NCBI GenBank assembly: GCA_963082975.1
Contig: OY720349.1
Location: 70,182,501-70,246,500, forward strand
DNA length: 64,000 bases
Direction of reading: 5' to 3'
Origin: Labia minor
Taxonomy: Eukaryota > Arthropoda > Insecta > Dermaptera > Spongiphoridae
Part shown: piece by piece, positions 26,575 to 39,352 of the stretch
Numbering within the stretch: position 1 is the stretch's first letter
Layout of the letters: each line of letters starts with the position of its first letter
Notes under the pieces: generated by a model
Databases searched by the model: none
Seen by the model: the letters and a program-made list of their open reading frames with translations, nothing else
Told to the model about the DNA's origin: nothing
Program-made: the position numbers and the translations under genes

Positions 26575-26760
26575 TCAATATATATATATAAAAAGATTTT
26601 TATCTGCACATTGCTCAGAATTTAAATGTTTTTGCGTATATTCGCGTTTCATGTCCTCTAGGATCCAAAAGTGACTTTAGAATTTTTCATTTCTGTTCAT
26701 AGACTATAAATTTTATTAATATCTAATCAATAACTTCAGAAATTAATTTTTAAAAATTTG
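26575..26760 (+). mobile_element. Helitron 5' end fragment (same family as 47129 and 61954)
   Basis: A TC dinucleotide after A, then a TATATA run and AAAAAGATTTTTATCTGCAC, CATTGCTCAGAATT and TTCGCGTTTCATG, parallels the sequence at 47511-47640 and 61968-62000. It fades after about 26760; the 3' part is missing. Confidence 0.55.
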
Positions 26761-26869
26761 ATATAAACATGTTGTCATTTAGCAGCGCAAAGAATACAAC
26801 AAAAAAGATTTTTTTAATATTTATATTTTTATTTTTATTTTTCTAATATTTACAATATTTCAATTAATC

Positions 26870-27338
26870 ATATAGTTTTTTATATATGTTTATTTATGCA
26901 CAAAAAATCGACATAATTATTAATTTAATAAAATATTAAAATAATAATAATAAAAATTAATAAATTTGTAAAAAAAATATATAATACTTAAAGAAAAAAA
27001 TGTGCCTTTGCGAGTTTCGAACTGAGAGTGCAAAGTCATAAGATAACGCCTTAGACGGTTCACCCATGAAGCAGTATTGTTTGCAAGTCCCCTATTAGAA
27101 TTTATATACATGTCAAATTATCGCCACCAGCGCCTCTATGATCTAGCATTGTAACTAAACTAATTTTATTTAAATTCCACCCCCTGGACACACCTTACCA
27201 ATTAGCGGTTTTATAAAGGAAGTCTGACATGCCCTGAGACCTACTGAATATACATAAAAAATTTCATAAGAATCGGTCCAGCCTTTTCGGAGGAGTATTT
27301 TTTCAAAGTTTTGTGACACGAGAATTTTATATATAAGA
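26870..27338 (-). mobile_element. Repeat E, minus copy (Helitron-like 5' end with tRNA-like segment)
   Basis: Reverse complement of the repeat at 61257-61795. On the minus strand it begins TCTTATATATAAAATTCTCG, a start common to Helitrons of insects, then the GGACCGATTCTTATGAAATT block. In the middle, at about 27010-27080, is a tRNA-like segment whose B-box AGTTCGAAACTCG is conserved, while the A-box is more decayed than in the other copy. The minus-strand frames 26920-27111 and 27170-27469 are incidental readings. Confidence 0.65.
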
Positions 27339-27391
27339 TAAGTTTTATATATAGAAGGGAATTTTAGATATTTAATCAAAGAAACGTTAAC

Positions 27392-27712
27392 TAGAGGTTG
27401 GCAACCTTCGACTCGCGAGCCGCATATGGCTCTTTCGATGTCAAGATGTCGCTCTCCAGTACCATGCACAAATATTAATAATTATATTTTATTTTTAAAA
27501 CTCAAAAGTTTATATTGCAATAAAAATATATATATTTAATACAAACAAGATAAAAACACTCAATAGAGAACAGCTTATTTATTTTAAATCAAAAATCAAA
27601 TCTCTATATCTAATCATAATTAAATGTTATATATGAAAGAAAAATGTTAGTCGCTCTTTAAAAATTCTGATGTTATTATTGGCTCTTCCTCTCCAAAGGT
27701 TGCCGACCCCTA
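27392..27712. mobile_element. hAT-like MITE (~321 bp)
   Basis: Ends TAGAGGTTGGCAACC and GGTTGCCGACCCCTA are imperfect terminal inverted repeats of the hAT type, and GGCTCTT words follow in inverted orientation on both sides. Flanking 8-mers ACGTTAAC and ATCTAAAC agree at only 5 of 8 positions, so the duplication is decayed or absent. No coding sequence. Confidence 0.6.
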
Positions 27713-28891
27713 ATCTAAACCAAGCTTAAATTTGTAAGGCAAAATTTACTCTAAACTAATGAAACTTCAAAGTTATTGAAATTGAGAATTAATTTCAAAT
27801 TTTATAACAAGCTGTACAAAAATTTCTTAATTTTTTTTTTAACTCAAGTGAAATAAGTACATATATAATAAAAATGTTTAATGAAACTTTCAAAATGATA
27901 TTCATTATTATTATTATTATTTCAAATTTGTCATGATTTTTTCAAAAGATCCATTCCGCCTTATCTTTTTATCAAGAAAAGATTATAATAAAACCTGTTT
28001 CATTATTCAATATACTCTTCATGCTTGTTTACAAACAAATTACTGAGAAGAGGCTGAGAACGATTGGTCAAGTAATCTTCAGATTATATATCCTTGCGTA
28101 AGAATTATTCCTTTTTTTTATGAATGCTAATTGCACTGAGAAGAAAATTACAATAACATAAGAATGTCTTTTCCTTTTTGTTTTTTTTTTTTTTTTTTTT
28201 TAAATTTACAAAATATTAAAGAAATAAATTCTTTGGAAATGATAATTAGAAACTGATTGTTAAATATTTAATTAACTTGAATTGTAGAAATAATTAAAAA
28301 AGTGGCAAATGAAATTAAATAGAAACGATATCATCCGCGAGCTTAGGTAATTTTCGTTAAAATATGAGCAAGTGAGTGAAAGTTCATTGCTTCAATGGGA
28401 CATTTGAATAATACATGAGAAAATTATCGTTTCTTCTTTAGTGTAGATGCGTTGTGGATAAATAAAATATGATATTTGCCAGTTGTATTAGAGGATGAGA
28501 GAGCAGGTTGCGTTGCCAAAACTTTCTTAGATAGTTCAATGGTTCCCCTCATATCCTACTCCTAAGCTTTCATCAATGTTTATACTACTTAACTATTATA
28601 AACTTTATTTATTTTTATTATTTATAAAATAAATGAGTAAAAGAAAAGAGGATAATAAATCATTATAAACCATTTATAAATCAATTGAATTTTTTAAATA
28701 ATTTAAAAATTTTGAAAATTATTGAATGTTATAATTTGTTCATTAATTATCCAATTAAGAATATATTGTACATATATAAAATAAACTCTTAACGTTCATC
28801 ACATTACTTTTATTTATGACTTCAGATAATAATGTAAATAATTTAACTATATAATGCATTTGTGAATTTTTAAAGTGAAATCCTTTTTAGA
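27713..28891. other. AT-rich spacer with a more complex block
   Basis: 28320-28570 is relatively complex and non-repetitive in the window; the rest is A/T DNA with T-runs (28177-28201). No coding frame recognised. Confidence 0.4.
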
Positions 28892-29035
28892 CACACCTTG
28901 AAACTGATGCATTAAGTAAATATACCAAATTTCATCAAAATCTGTTGAGCCGTTCAAGCTATACGGACACACGGCGGACGGACGGACAGACATCATGATA
29001 AAAATACTTTTTTCTGTTAAGAAAATGCATTGCCA
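28892..29035 (-). mobile_element. Family B repeat, internal fragment B3
   Basis: Matches only the middle of family B in reverse orientation: CTGATGCATTAAGTAAATAT, then the block ending ATCAAAATCTGTTGAGCCGT, the GGAC/GACG tract and CATCATGATAAAAATAC. Both termini are missing. Confidence 0.7.
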
Positions 29036-29255
29036 GAAGTGATTCGGAGATAACGTCTTTTATTTATTTTTAGTTTTACTATTTATAATTTTGAGTAAAT
29101 TATTTTAAAAAATGTATTTAATTTTTTTTTCAACTTATCTTTAAATCATATTTGTTTTTCAACATGAAAAAGATTGTTAAAGTAACATATTTAAAAAAAA
29201 AATCTATAAAATTTTACTACTTATATTAATATTCGAAAAATATTTAATAAATAAA

Positions 29256-30735
29256 TCTATATATATAAAAATGAAATGTGTGTGGCTGGCGTTGTACACA
29301 GCTGTTGATTGGTCGAGGGATCCAAGAGGCGGAGGTAAAGTTTCTCTAGAAACAAACAAACTATCAACAAAGCTCAGGACCAGTCACTCAAGTGCTGCGG
29401 AATTCATTTGCAATCCCCATGTTTTTCCCATGGCCAATTATATGTTGCATGTTCGCGAGTATGTACAAAACAGCATTTGTTTATTTACGCTCCAAGTGGA
29501 AAAACTGAGAACGTTTAGTAAAGCATACATATGACTCAATAGATCCGGGTAAACTTTTTCAAATTTTTTTTATCTTCAAATTTGTCTTCAAGGTAGTAAA
29601 GAAAGATTAAGATGCGGAAATCAATTGTGTCAGAAACTTTTGAAATTCTGAATGGGATACACAATCACCAATTTTATTTAATTTAGCATTTGAGTATGTC
29701 ATTACACAAATTGGGAAAAAATCACTCGAAATGCAATTAAACAAAAAAATTCAAAAATTAAGCTAAGCAGACATCTTAAATATTATAGCAATTAAAGATA
29801 GCATACAAAAATTAATTGAGGCAGGAAATAAGATGGGGATTGAAATTAATAGGGATAAAACACAAAATATTTAGTAAGAGAGAAAAACATTATTAACACA
29901 CAAAGTCTTAACATTCAGAAAAATGTAGAAAAATTTAAATACTTAAATTCTGTAATTACAAAGGATAATAATATCGGATAAGAATTTAAATCGAGGTCGC
30001 AATCGGGTAACGCCTATTATCATACAGTAAAGAGGCTTATCTCATCAAAACTTTTGATGAGATAATTGATGGATGAAAATTGAAATATTTAAAACAATTA
30101 TTTTGCTTGTTGTATTATATGGGTGGTCGATGTTCTTGGGAGACGAAAGTAGATTTAGAGAATTTGATATTAGGATTGTTCGCAGCATTTAAGGATCAAG
30201 AAAGATGAGGTCCCCGGGGTATGGCGGAGATGGCATAACGAGTAATTGCATTTCCAGATATAGTTAAGGTTGTTAAGGTTATAAAATAGAGAAGGCTGGG
30301 ATGGGAAGGGTAGATTAAAGATCGGCGAAAAATATTGGGAAACGTCTGGTGGAATAGGAAAGATCAAGGACGCGCGGTGAGTGGACAATGTAGGGACGTG
30401 GACAGATGGGACAGGGTAGGAGTTGGATGGTTGGGATACTTGTGGAGAAATGGGGTTGCTTTCGAGATCCATAGAGGCACAGAGATAGATAGATATAAAA
30501 ATACACAATAGTAATATATATATATATAATTAATTTACTGATTAAATTAAAATATCTTTTAAATAAGAACACAAACAGAAATGATAATATAATGTAATAT
30601 ACTGATTGAAACAAAATGGATGAAAACCTTTTACATACAGACTTCCAACGAAATACTATGTATAACTTCGGGGGGTACAGGGGGCGGAGCCCCCGTCTAG
30701 GTGAGAAGAGGGCCGGAGGCGCTCTGATCAGCTAG
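29256..30735 (+). mobile_element. Helitron, non-autonomous, carrying LINE sequence
   Basis: Starts TCTATATATATAAAAATG after an A and ends with the GC-rich tail GGGGGCGGAGCCCCC, a hairpin-like GGCCGGAGGCGCTC and CTAG at 30732-30735. The base after CTAG is A rather than T. The last ~130 bp match the Helitron at 7320-8398, including AAACAAAATGGATGAAAACC. The interior is mostly decayed LINE coding sequence in the same orientation. No Rep/helicase. The 87-codon frame at 29271-29534, just after the 5' end, is unrecognised. Confidence 0.7.
29600..30470 (+). pseudogene. Non-LTR retrotransposon reverse transcriptase, decayed fragment
   Basis: Frames give, in order: DTQSPILFNLAFEYVITQIG (29655-29715, the RT box GD..SP.LFNLA.E), a damaged catalytic box (ADILNII near 29768), EAGNKMGIEINRDKT (29818-29860), VEKFKYLNSVITKDNN (29926-29975), SGNAYYHTVKRLISS (30003-30050) and MKIEIFKTIILLVVLYG (30074-30120). 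This is the normal order of RT palm, thumb and post-RT region. Stops and frame changes show it is dead. It is the longest LINE fragment here and includes a block upstream of those in the other copies. Confidence 0.65.
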
Positions 30736-33471
30736 AATAATTATAAAATGAACATACAAAAATATTTAGAAAATTTATATTTCCTTTATTTTGTTTTGAT
30801 TCTTATTGGAATTGAATTCCTTAGTACGTGTATTATGAGAAGCTCGCGCGAGATTTAATATAGTATTTATTTTTAGTAGAGCGAGAGGCGGAAAACTGCA
30901 ATTTAATTAGCGCAGTACTTCATTTTCCCCATATTTTCTCATTCCATTCCCTCCGGGACAAAAGTAATTAAAACTCCTATAATTCTGCTTATCACCGCCC
31001 ATTCGTCCCATTCCAACCCCAAACCTCTTTGAATATTATTAAGAAATACGAAGAGACTTTAGTTCACCATTCCTCTCTTAATTATATATTATACCACATA
31101 TATATATATATATATATACTATCTATAATATCTATCTCTATCTAGTTATACATATATCTTCAATTATACATTTATTAAAAATATATAACAACTCTAATGT
31201 TGCCACTTGTATCTTATATTAAAAATTTACAAAAGGTTATTAAAAAATATTATTAGATTATCGTATTTATATATTGAGATTTATTACTAAAATTTTTTTG
31301 AAATTTTATATGATAGAATTTTTTATATTTTCTGAAACATTTAATATAAAATATAAATGTTATCGGAGTTACGCTGTTATGCTGTTTTGTATTGAATTAG
31401 CATATAAAATTATTAATTGGATTTGAAATTTACATATTAAAATATTTATACTTTTAATTTTTTTTTTTTTTTTTTATTATTATAATCATTATCATAATCC
31501 AAACTTTACCACAAAGAAAATTAAAAGAATTATAATAAAATAAATGATTTGGTGACTTTAAATTTGGTTCATTAGTTAAAAAAATATTTCAATTATAATA
31601 TATTATATAAAAAAAACCTATAAAAAACTATTATTTACCCGAGGTACTGTGAGGGGGAATAGTTTCATGATCTTTAAAAGAAGAATGATCTGTAAAATTT
31701 ATAGACCAATAAAATATCAATTTAATGGATTGGCAGAGAATACATACATAATTATATGGTCTTTATGAAAACCCATTCATATATTCTTACAATTATAAGA
31801 TCGAGAAGCTTGTGATAGACAATGCATTTGTAAAAATTTATAAACGAATTGGGATAGGCCCCAGTATGTAGATCAAGAACCCCTAGTCTAAACATTCATT
31901 TTGCAATAGAATTAACAAAAAAAAGAATGATGATGGGGGAAATTCTTCTAACTCTTAATCAGTCACTCCATTAGATATTAAATTATAGATAACTTTAAGT
32001 ATTTAAGTATAATTATTAGAAATGAACATTTTTGAGAAAAATATAATTCAAGGATATTTTTTTTTTATTTTAAAATTCAAAAATAGATTTTTTGGTTAAT
32101 TTTTTTTTAAATGTTTTTCTTATATCAGGGAATTTCTAATTAAGTGATTAATTTTAAATCTATCTTTATAATATATGTAACTTATTTATTTTCCGAAACA
32201 ACTTCAATTGTGCAGTACTTATTGGTTAAAATTCGACCTTCATTAAGAAATCTTTTTACCAAGTAAATTTACAAGTATTATACATAAGTGAAAGGAAGAA
32301 TTTTGAATAATCTTGATCTTATATTTTCGTGATTAAAACTTAATATATTATTTTACAATATATACTTTTATATAATATATGTAAACTATCATGTCTTGAT
32401 GCTAATCTAATATATCACATGAATCTGTGTATATCATGAAAGGAAGGTGAATTTCAAATTAATAAATTAAATAGGAAATTAAAAAAATATCTAATTATCT
32501 AATTTTATAAAACGCTATCAAACTTTAGTTATAAATATAGCTTACTAGTTGTTTTTTATTTTAAATTAAACCACAAATTAAGAAAATAATTTTTAATTAT
32601 ATATTTTATAATTAGATAGAATTTTAAGATAATAAGATATATTAGCAGGATAAAAATAATTATTAAATATAAACCAAATCAAAATTTATAATAGAATAAA
32701 TCAGGAAGTTTCATAGAATTTAGATAAGAGGTGTTGAATTGAATGAATTGAAAAAATATAAAAATAAAACACTTGTGTGTTTCTCTTTGTATCTTTATAA
32801 CATTTTTCTATTGAATTCTACTATAACATAAAAAATAAATTTTAATTCATTTTTTGTTTTTGTTTATTTTATTGAAGATGATGATCAAAGCCCATTTTAG
32901 CCAGTCTACCCTTTTATTGAATTCATCATTTGGCCCGTGACATCTTGATTCATTTATTACAAAATAATTTTTTTTGTTGAAAATTAATTTTTAAATTATT
33001 ATGAGAAGAAAAGCACTGCCTTCTATTCAATTATATAAGTTATATAAAAAAATTTAAAAAACTTAATTAGAAATTTAATGGAAAGAAATAAAAATTATTT
33101 TTAAGTTTTATTAAATTTATATTATGTTTATAATTGAATTTCAATTAAAATCAAATTATTTTAATCATTTTTTTTAAATGTATTTCAATATGAAATTATG
33201 TCAATATACTAAATGTTAAAACGAAATCTATAATGAAATATTTGTCTTAATTTTATTCAAAATTTTCTATAAAGTTTTTGGCCGACTCAATTTTGGTTGT
33301 TTTCAATATTGATTCGAAATACTTCTGATTCTCTCTCAGTATTAATATTTTAAACAAGATAAACATTACCTACCCTATACTTATAAATTATTAAATTGAC
33401 TAGGCTCTATCCCATGATTGGTTAAGCAGTCCTATAATCATTGAGTCTCCTCCTGATCATTATATTAAATA
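30736..33471. other. AT-rich intergenic DNA
   Basis: Low-complexity sequence with TA runs (31098-31119) and a T-run (31460-31476). 31838-31886 ends in AAGAACCCCTAG, reminiscent of a hAT end, but no partner was found. No coding signal. Confidence 0.5.
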
Positions 33472-34522
33472 TTAGGTTGTCAAGGATGAAATTGGTAGCT
33501 AGTAATATGGCCAACCTTAATAGCTTATAACTTGACATTGGCTGAATATTTTACCGTTATTTTTTTCTGTCAATTTACACAGCTTGCTTGTTTGAAAGAA
33601 TTACTATAATCCCTAAAAAGTGTAAAACGGTTTTTTTTTTAAATCAATTTTGTTTAAAATGGAAAGGTCCGAAATTCGAACAATTATGAAGTATGAGTTC
33701 CTACGTGGAAATACGGCGTCGCAGGCCACGCGAAACATTAATACTGTATTTGGCTCTAGTGTTACTACGCAACAGACAGTATCTAATTGGTTCGCTAAAT
33801 TTCGAACAGGTAACTTTGACCTCGCAAATGAGCCTCGCGGTCGCCCGAAATCAAAGGTGAATAATGGCGATCTATAGGTCACCGTTGAGTCTGACCCATC
33901 CCAAAGTGCATATGAATTATCACTAAAGTTTGGTGTTACCAAACAAACAATATTGACTCATTTAGCGCAAATCGGGAAGGTGAAAAAGTTGGATAAGTGG
34001 GTTCCACGCAGGTGTAATCCATTATGAGTTCATGAAACCTGACTCATCGATTACAGCAGACATATACTGCAACCAACTGGACGAAATGATGCAAAAACTT
34101 AAAGAAAAACAGCCCAGATTGGTCAACAGATCGACACCTATCCTTTTGCATGATAACGCTCGACCACACACTGCACAAATGACTGTGGCAAAGATACAGG
34201 AATTGGAGTAGGAACTTCTCCATCATCCACCATACTCACCAGACCAAGCCCCCACTGACTACCACTTTTTCCGAAATTTGGACAACTTCTTGATAGGAAA
34301 AAAGTTTAATTCCGATAATGCAGTTAAACTGGCCTTCCAGGAATTCATTGACTCCCGTTCACCAGGGTTTTATACTAACGGCCTGAATAACCTCCCACTT
34401 AAATGGCAAAAGTGTGTAGACAATATGGGTGCATACTTCGATGATTAGAATAACTCCTTATGTTTGTAAGTTATCAATAAACTTTGTGTTTTTTTCTACA
34501 AATTTCATACTTGACGACCTGA
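33472..34522 (+). mobile_element. mariner-like transposon, internally deleted (1,051 bp)
   Basis: Imperfect 27-bp terminal inverted repeats: left TTAGGTTGTCAAGGATGAAA, right (inverted) TCAGGTCGTCAAGTATGAAA. They are flanked by TA at 33470-33471 and 34523-34524, the mariner target duplication. The transposase frame inside lost an internal block. Full-length mariners are about 1.3 kb, in keeping with a deletion of roughly 250-300 bp. Confidence 0.9.
33659..34448 (+). pseudogene. mariner transposase, broken
   Basis: The start codon is at 33659 (MERSEIRTIMKYEFLRGNTA). The N-terminal helix-turn-helix half reads to a TAG at 33875-33877, but the same frame continues with DPSQSAYELSLKFGVTKQTI and VKKLDKWVPR, so that stop is a nonsense mutation. 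At about 34008 an internal deletion removes the segment with the first catalytic Asp and shifts the frame; sequence resumes at GVIHYEFMKP. The second Asp (LLHDNARPH) and third Asp (YSPDQAPTDYHFF) survive, 34 residues apart, the DD34D spacing of mariner. A second nonsense TAG lies between them. The end is at 34446-34448. Cut-and-paste activity is lost. Antisense frames here are shadows. Confidence 0.9.
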
Positions 34523-34697
34523 TAAATAGTCAATTTATGAATCAGAATATTTTCTTCATTACTTATAAATAATATATTAATAAAATTATATGTTAATTTC
34601 CAATTCATTACAAATAAATTTAATTATTGAAAATTTATTTTATATTTATAGTAATTTAGTTTGCTTCTCTTCTCAAATAACTTACTTGTTAAGACGA

Positions 34698-35069
34698 AAT
34701 AAGTTGACCTGTGGCCAGGTCCGAGCCGACTGACGGTTTGAAGTAAATTAATTTCCAGCTACAGAAACATTTTCAAATAATTTAAATGTATCTATTAATG
34801 CAATAATAAACAGATAAGTAAGTATATAACATAAATATTTTTAATTTTATTTTATTTATAATATATATATGTAAGAGCTGGTTGGATGACGTCATGAAGG
34901 GCTGGGTGACGTCATATAATTTAAAATTAAGAAAAAACTAATGAAGATGATTTTTCCCGAGGATAAAACCAATACAAAGTGCATGCATGATTCGTGGTGA
35001 TATGTAAAAATCTCCACATGTGAAATTTGATGAGAAAACAATACATCCCTTACTATCGTCGGTCGGTAA
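34698..35069 (-). mobile_element. Family B repeat, deletion derivative B4 (372 bp)
   Basis: Both termini are present in reverse orientation: AAGTTGACCTGTGGCCAGGT at left, ATCGTCGGTCGGT at right. The ~270-bp middle, including the GTCC tract, is missing. The breakpoint falls in a ~50-bp sequence that full-length copies carry twice, so the deletion joins the two internal direct repeats. Confidence 0.8.
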
Positions 35070-37529
35070 AAGTTGAATAATATTGGGTTTATTCAAGGAT
35101 GATATTATTCATTTTTATCTCCCGGAGAATTTTTTCGGGGACACTGGGACAGAATACACATAAGAATAAACAAAATGATCGTATGGGATTTGTAAGTCAG
35201 CTAAAGAATAAGAATATTTGATCTATCAAAATTAAAAAAATTTTATTTATGTATTTAAAATAAGTTGTACTACATGTTTATAATTAACAAAAATTATACA
35301 TTAAGTTAATTTTTTAAATCAGCTTAACTATATTTTATTTCTTTCCAAATATGATTTATCAGTACAATGATAAGAAAAAAATTTGATAATTTATTAATAT
35401 TAAATTATTATTGAGTATAGATATATTCGATTACAATATATTTACGTATATTCATATGAAATAATTTCCACAATAAAAAAAAATAAAATATTTTTATATT
35501 TGGTAAGTTAAAAAGAAATAATTATAATTAAAAAATGAGTTATATTTTTACAATAGATATGATTTTTTTTTTTTGTGATGTTTGCATTTTAATTTTAAAT
35601 TGAGAAATTATAATAATAATTAATTCTACCTATATAGTAAAATATTTAAAATATATCAAAGTTTAAATTATGAAATTGTACCTATATTTCAAAATGAAAA
35701 TAAAAAGTTAAAGAAAATAATCGCGATATTCAATTATTTTTTTATTATTAATTAAATTAAAAAAAAAACAATTGAATATTTAATAGGGCCTCCTCCTTTC
35801 CCCATAAATTAGCCCTTCCAAGCCTCGCCTTCCGAAATTTAGAAAAAGTGATAATAAAGAAAGTTTGCCTTAAAAAAAAGATTAAAAAAAAATAAGGCGT
35901 TTGGTCTGTAGCCTCTTTGAATCAGCTGAGAGTGCCTTTGATTTTTTGGATTTCGAAATGAAATCGCGACATTCGGGGCAACCTGAAAGAAAACCTACCT
36001 AGTAAGGGAGTGCATAGCCTCGATCAATAGGCATGCTAATCGAAAAAGCCCTGCGCTCCAAAGGTAACCAACAATTTGTTCCTGTTCAGGCTAATCCCAA
36101 TTCGGAACTGTGCTGAATTACCTTCCCGAATTCCCGTTCATTCAATCCACCTCAAATACACTCTCAGTAATACAAAATGGCACAATTCAGACCTGCATGC
36201 AATCCATCCCTTAAATAATAGCATGGCATTTGTTTTATCCACCCACATTTTATTTATTTATTAATTCTAATCTAATCTATGAATTAGTAGGATGAGAACA
36301 TGCATGGATGTAGGAGGCAACCACCTGAAAAAATTCCTAACAACTATATATATATATCAAAAAATAGCCACCCTCTATAACGCAGTATAACGCATCGAAA
36401 CCTACTAATTCTAAAAATACCTTTGTCTCTTCTGCCTCCTTTATCAATGCCTCTTCTTGAAAGATGTACTCTGAAATTTCCTAATCTCACTAAATTCTGT
36501 CATATAATTTAATATATTTCTCTATAATCTCCTAATGAATATTATCAAAAGCAACAAAATCATTGTAATTTAATTCTACTTTCTATATTATATTAAACTT
36601 TACTTTAAATATTATATTTACATTTTCTATTTTAAAGTGCGCCATGCTAAATAAATAACGATTATTACTTACATTTGGAGAGCTGTATTTCAATCATTTC
36701 ATGGTCATGAAGGATGGAGAAAATAATCAAGAATTCAAATCAACATTCAGTAGAAGGAAAGAAGATTGAAACATGAAATAGAAGAAGAAAAATAACTTAT
36801 TAGTTTAGAATCAATAAATAAATTTAAATTGAATTAAAAATAAAATTAATAATAAATACTGACCTCGGAGTTAATAAAGGGTTGATATTTCTCGCAGATT
36901 AAACTCGAAGAACAGCTCGTAGACTTGAATTGATGTCCATCACTCTCGCCTCGATAAAGAAAAAAATAATTAAGATTAGATATATTTATATTATATACAG
37001 GAAATAAAAAATAAGATATAAATAAATAAATAAATAATAATTAATAGGATTAAAAAAGTGTATAGATTTTTAAAAATATTATCTTATTCTGTAATATTAA
37101 AATACTAAAAATATTTTACATCCTATATAGAACCATGATTATAATAAGTTAGTTATAATACGCATTTAATAGACATATAATAAAAATATCTTAGAAAACA
37201 TCAGAAAACTAATTATGATTATATTATTAATTTCACGAAGATTTTATTCTGTTTCATTGATATATACGAGTAGGTAATAGAAATATTATTCAAATATTAT
37301 TCAAAAGTGTTATATGTATAATATGCAATTGACAAAACAATATTCATATGAGATTTGAAAGGAACGGTGTGAGCGACAATGAGATTAGAAAGAATATATA
37401 GAATATTTAAAATTATATATTCCTATAGGAATATAAGAAATTTATATTTTTTTTGATTTATAATTATATTATATGAATTTTGAAAATAATCAGCACATGT
37501 TCATATTTTTTAAATAAATAAGTTTTAAT
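35070..37529. other. AT-rich intergenic DNA
   Basis: 35122-35160 resembles the repeat at 1-110. 35780-36260 is more complex; its 62-codon frame (36076-36264) is not recognisable. 36660-36960 is also moderately complex. No gene supported. Confidence 0.45.
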
Positions 37530-38240
37530 AGTATTAATATATACATATATTGAAATTTAAAAAATATTTCAATAAATATATTTAAAGAAAAATTAAATTT
37601 TGTATATGATTTTTTAATTTTTAAATAATTTTAATTTAACTTTTAATAAAATTTAATTAATGAGATCTGATAGAATATTTAAGATTAATTCTTTTCAAAG
37701 ATTTGAATGAAAAATTTATAAATTTATTTGGGTATACGAATAAAAAATTATAAAAATGCACTTTATAAAATTTAATTTTTATTGAAATATTTTTTTTTTT
37801 TAAAGTTCACTAATCTTCCTTTTAATTAATAAAAATAAATAATAAAATTACAATTAATTCTTGATTAGCGACTGATTAAGGGATGATTTCAGTGGAGAGG
37901 CCGTTCAATGTCTCACACTCACCAGAGAAGGGGAACTAAATGCGTTCAACTCGGCCGGACGGCAGGCGGAGGTCAGTGGAGGCGGAGGAGGGGCATGGAG
38001 AGGGGCGAGCGGGGAGTGCAGAGGTGAGCGCTCTACTGTAAATTATTTCAAATAAAATACATATTAAAATAAAATAAAATAAACAAATATTTATTTTTAA
38101 TATTAGTGGTGTTTTAGAATACATCTTAAATCGACTCAATAAATTTAATTCTATTAATTCTATTAAATCCATAAGCTTAATTTTATTCAAAGATCTTAAT
38201 GAAAATTTAAAAAAAAAATTATACATATATCAGTAAGAAG
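37530..38240 (+). repeat. Inverted duplication, copy 1, with GC-rich core
   Basis: About 700 bp similar to the reverse complement of 43430-44100. AT-rich arms enclose a GC-rich core at about 37915-38034 (GGCGGAGGAGGGGCATGGAG, ending GAGGTGAGCGCTCT). Shared landmarks in both copies include CAATTAATTCTTGATT, GATGATTTCA.TGGAGAGGC and GAGGTGAGCGCTCT. The minus-strand frame 37936-38226 crosses the core and is unrecognised. Confidence 0.6.
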
Positions 38241-38719
38241 TTCATTAATGAAATTATCATATTTTGAAAAAAAAGGAGGTGGCGTATTAATGTAAATGGT
38301 TCAATTTAAATTTAAAATTGTTTGTCGAATGTGATATAAATTTAATTTAATGAAAATATATTTCATAAAAAAAGGGGAAATGGTAAGAATTGTTCTTATC
38401 TTGGTTGGGAGACGGTATAGTAAGTCTACATAACATTTCGAAGATATCGATGAGTTATGCTTTTCTTTGATGTGCTCTTAGCAAATTTACATTAAACAAT
38501 TCTTTTCTAGTATGAATTTCTATTTTAATTCTAAAAAAAATTTAGTAAGTAAAACATTAGTTACATACGCAAATAACATTTTATATATCTCAACCTTCTT
38601 TGGTTCCAGTATATTTTTCAGTTGAAGGAACTATTTCGAAAATAATTTTTTATATATGCAAATTAATTCATAAATCTAGTCCAGTTTTTTCTAAATTTTT
38701 TCAATTTGCTTCTTAAAAA
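38241..38719. other. AT-rich spacer
   Basis: Nothing recognised. Confidence 0.5.
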
Positions 38720-39352
38720 AATAAGTTGACCTGTGGCCAGGTCCGAACCGACCGACGGTTTGAAGTAAATTAATTTCCAGCTACAGAAACAATTTTCAAA
38801 TAATTTAAATATATCTATTATATATCATGTAATAAAAAACAGATAAGTATGGATATAACATAAATATTTTTAATTTTATTTTATTTATAATATATATGTA
38901 AGACCAGGCTGTGACGTCATGAAGGGCTGGGTGACGTCATATAATTTTAAATTAAGAAAAAACTAATAAAGATGATTTTTCTCGAGGATAAAACCAATAC
39001 AAAGTGCATGATTCGTGGTGATATGTAAAAAATCTCCTCATGTGAAATTTGGTGTGAAAATAACCCTTCCCTTCCTATCGTCGATCGCTAATACTACCAC
39101 TTCCGGTTTCCGGATTTGCACCAAAAGTTGATCCATTCATCATACTGATGCATTAAGTAAATATAGTTATACCAAATTTTATCAAAATCCGTTGACCCTT
39201 TCAAGCTGTACACATCTATACGGACGGACGAACATCATGCTAAAAATACTATTTTCTGTTAAGAAAATGCTTGATACGTGGAGATATGTAAAAATCTCCT
39301 CATGTGAAATTTGGTGTGAAAATAAACAATACCTCCCTTACTATCGTCGATT
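38720..39352 (-). mobile_element. Family B repeat, copy B5
   Basis: Full-length copy in reverse orientation: AAGTTGACCTGTGGCCAGGT with GAACCGACCGACGG at left and CCTTACTATCGTCGATTAAT at right, where the last bases of the terminal motif are mutated. The internal second copy of the 5' end is present (TCCTATCGTCGATCGCTAAT, about 39075-39094). Confidence 0.8.

Noticed and set aside
31620-31890. A complete hAT element
   Set aside because: Only the right side (AAGAACCCCTAG) looks like a hAT end; no inverted partner or 8-bp duplication was found.
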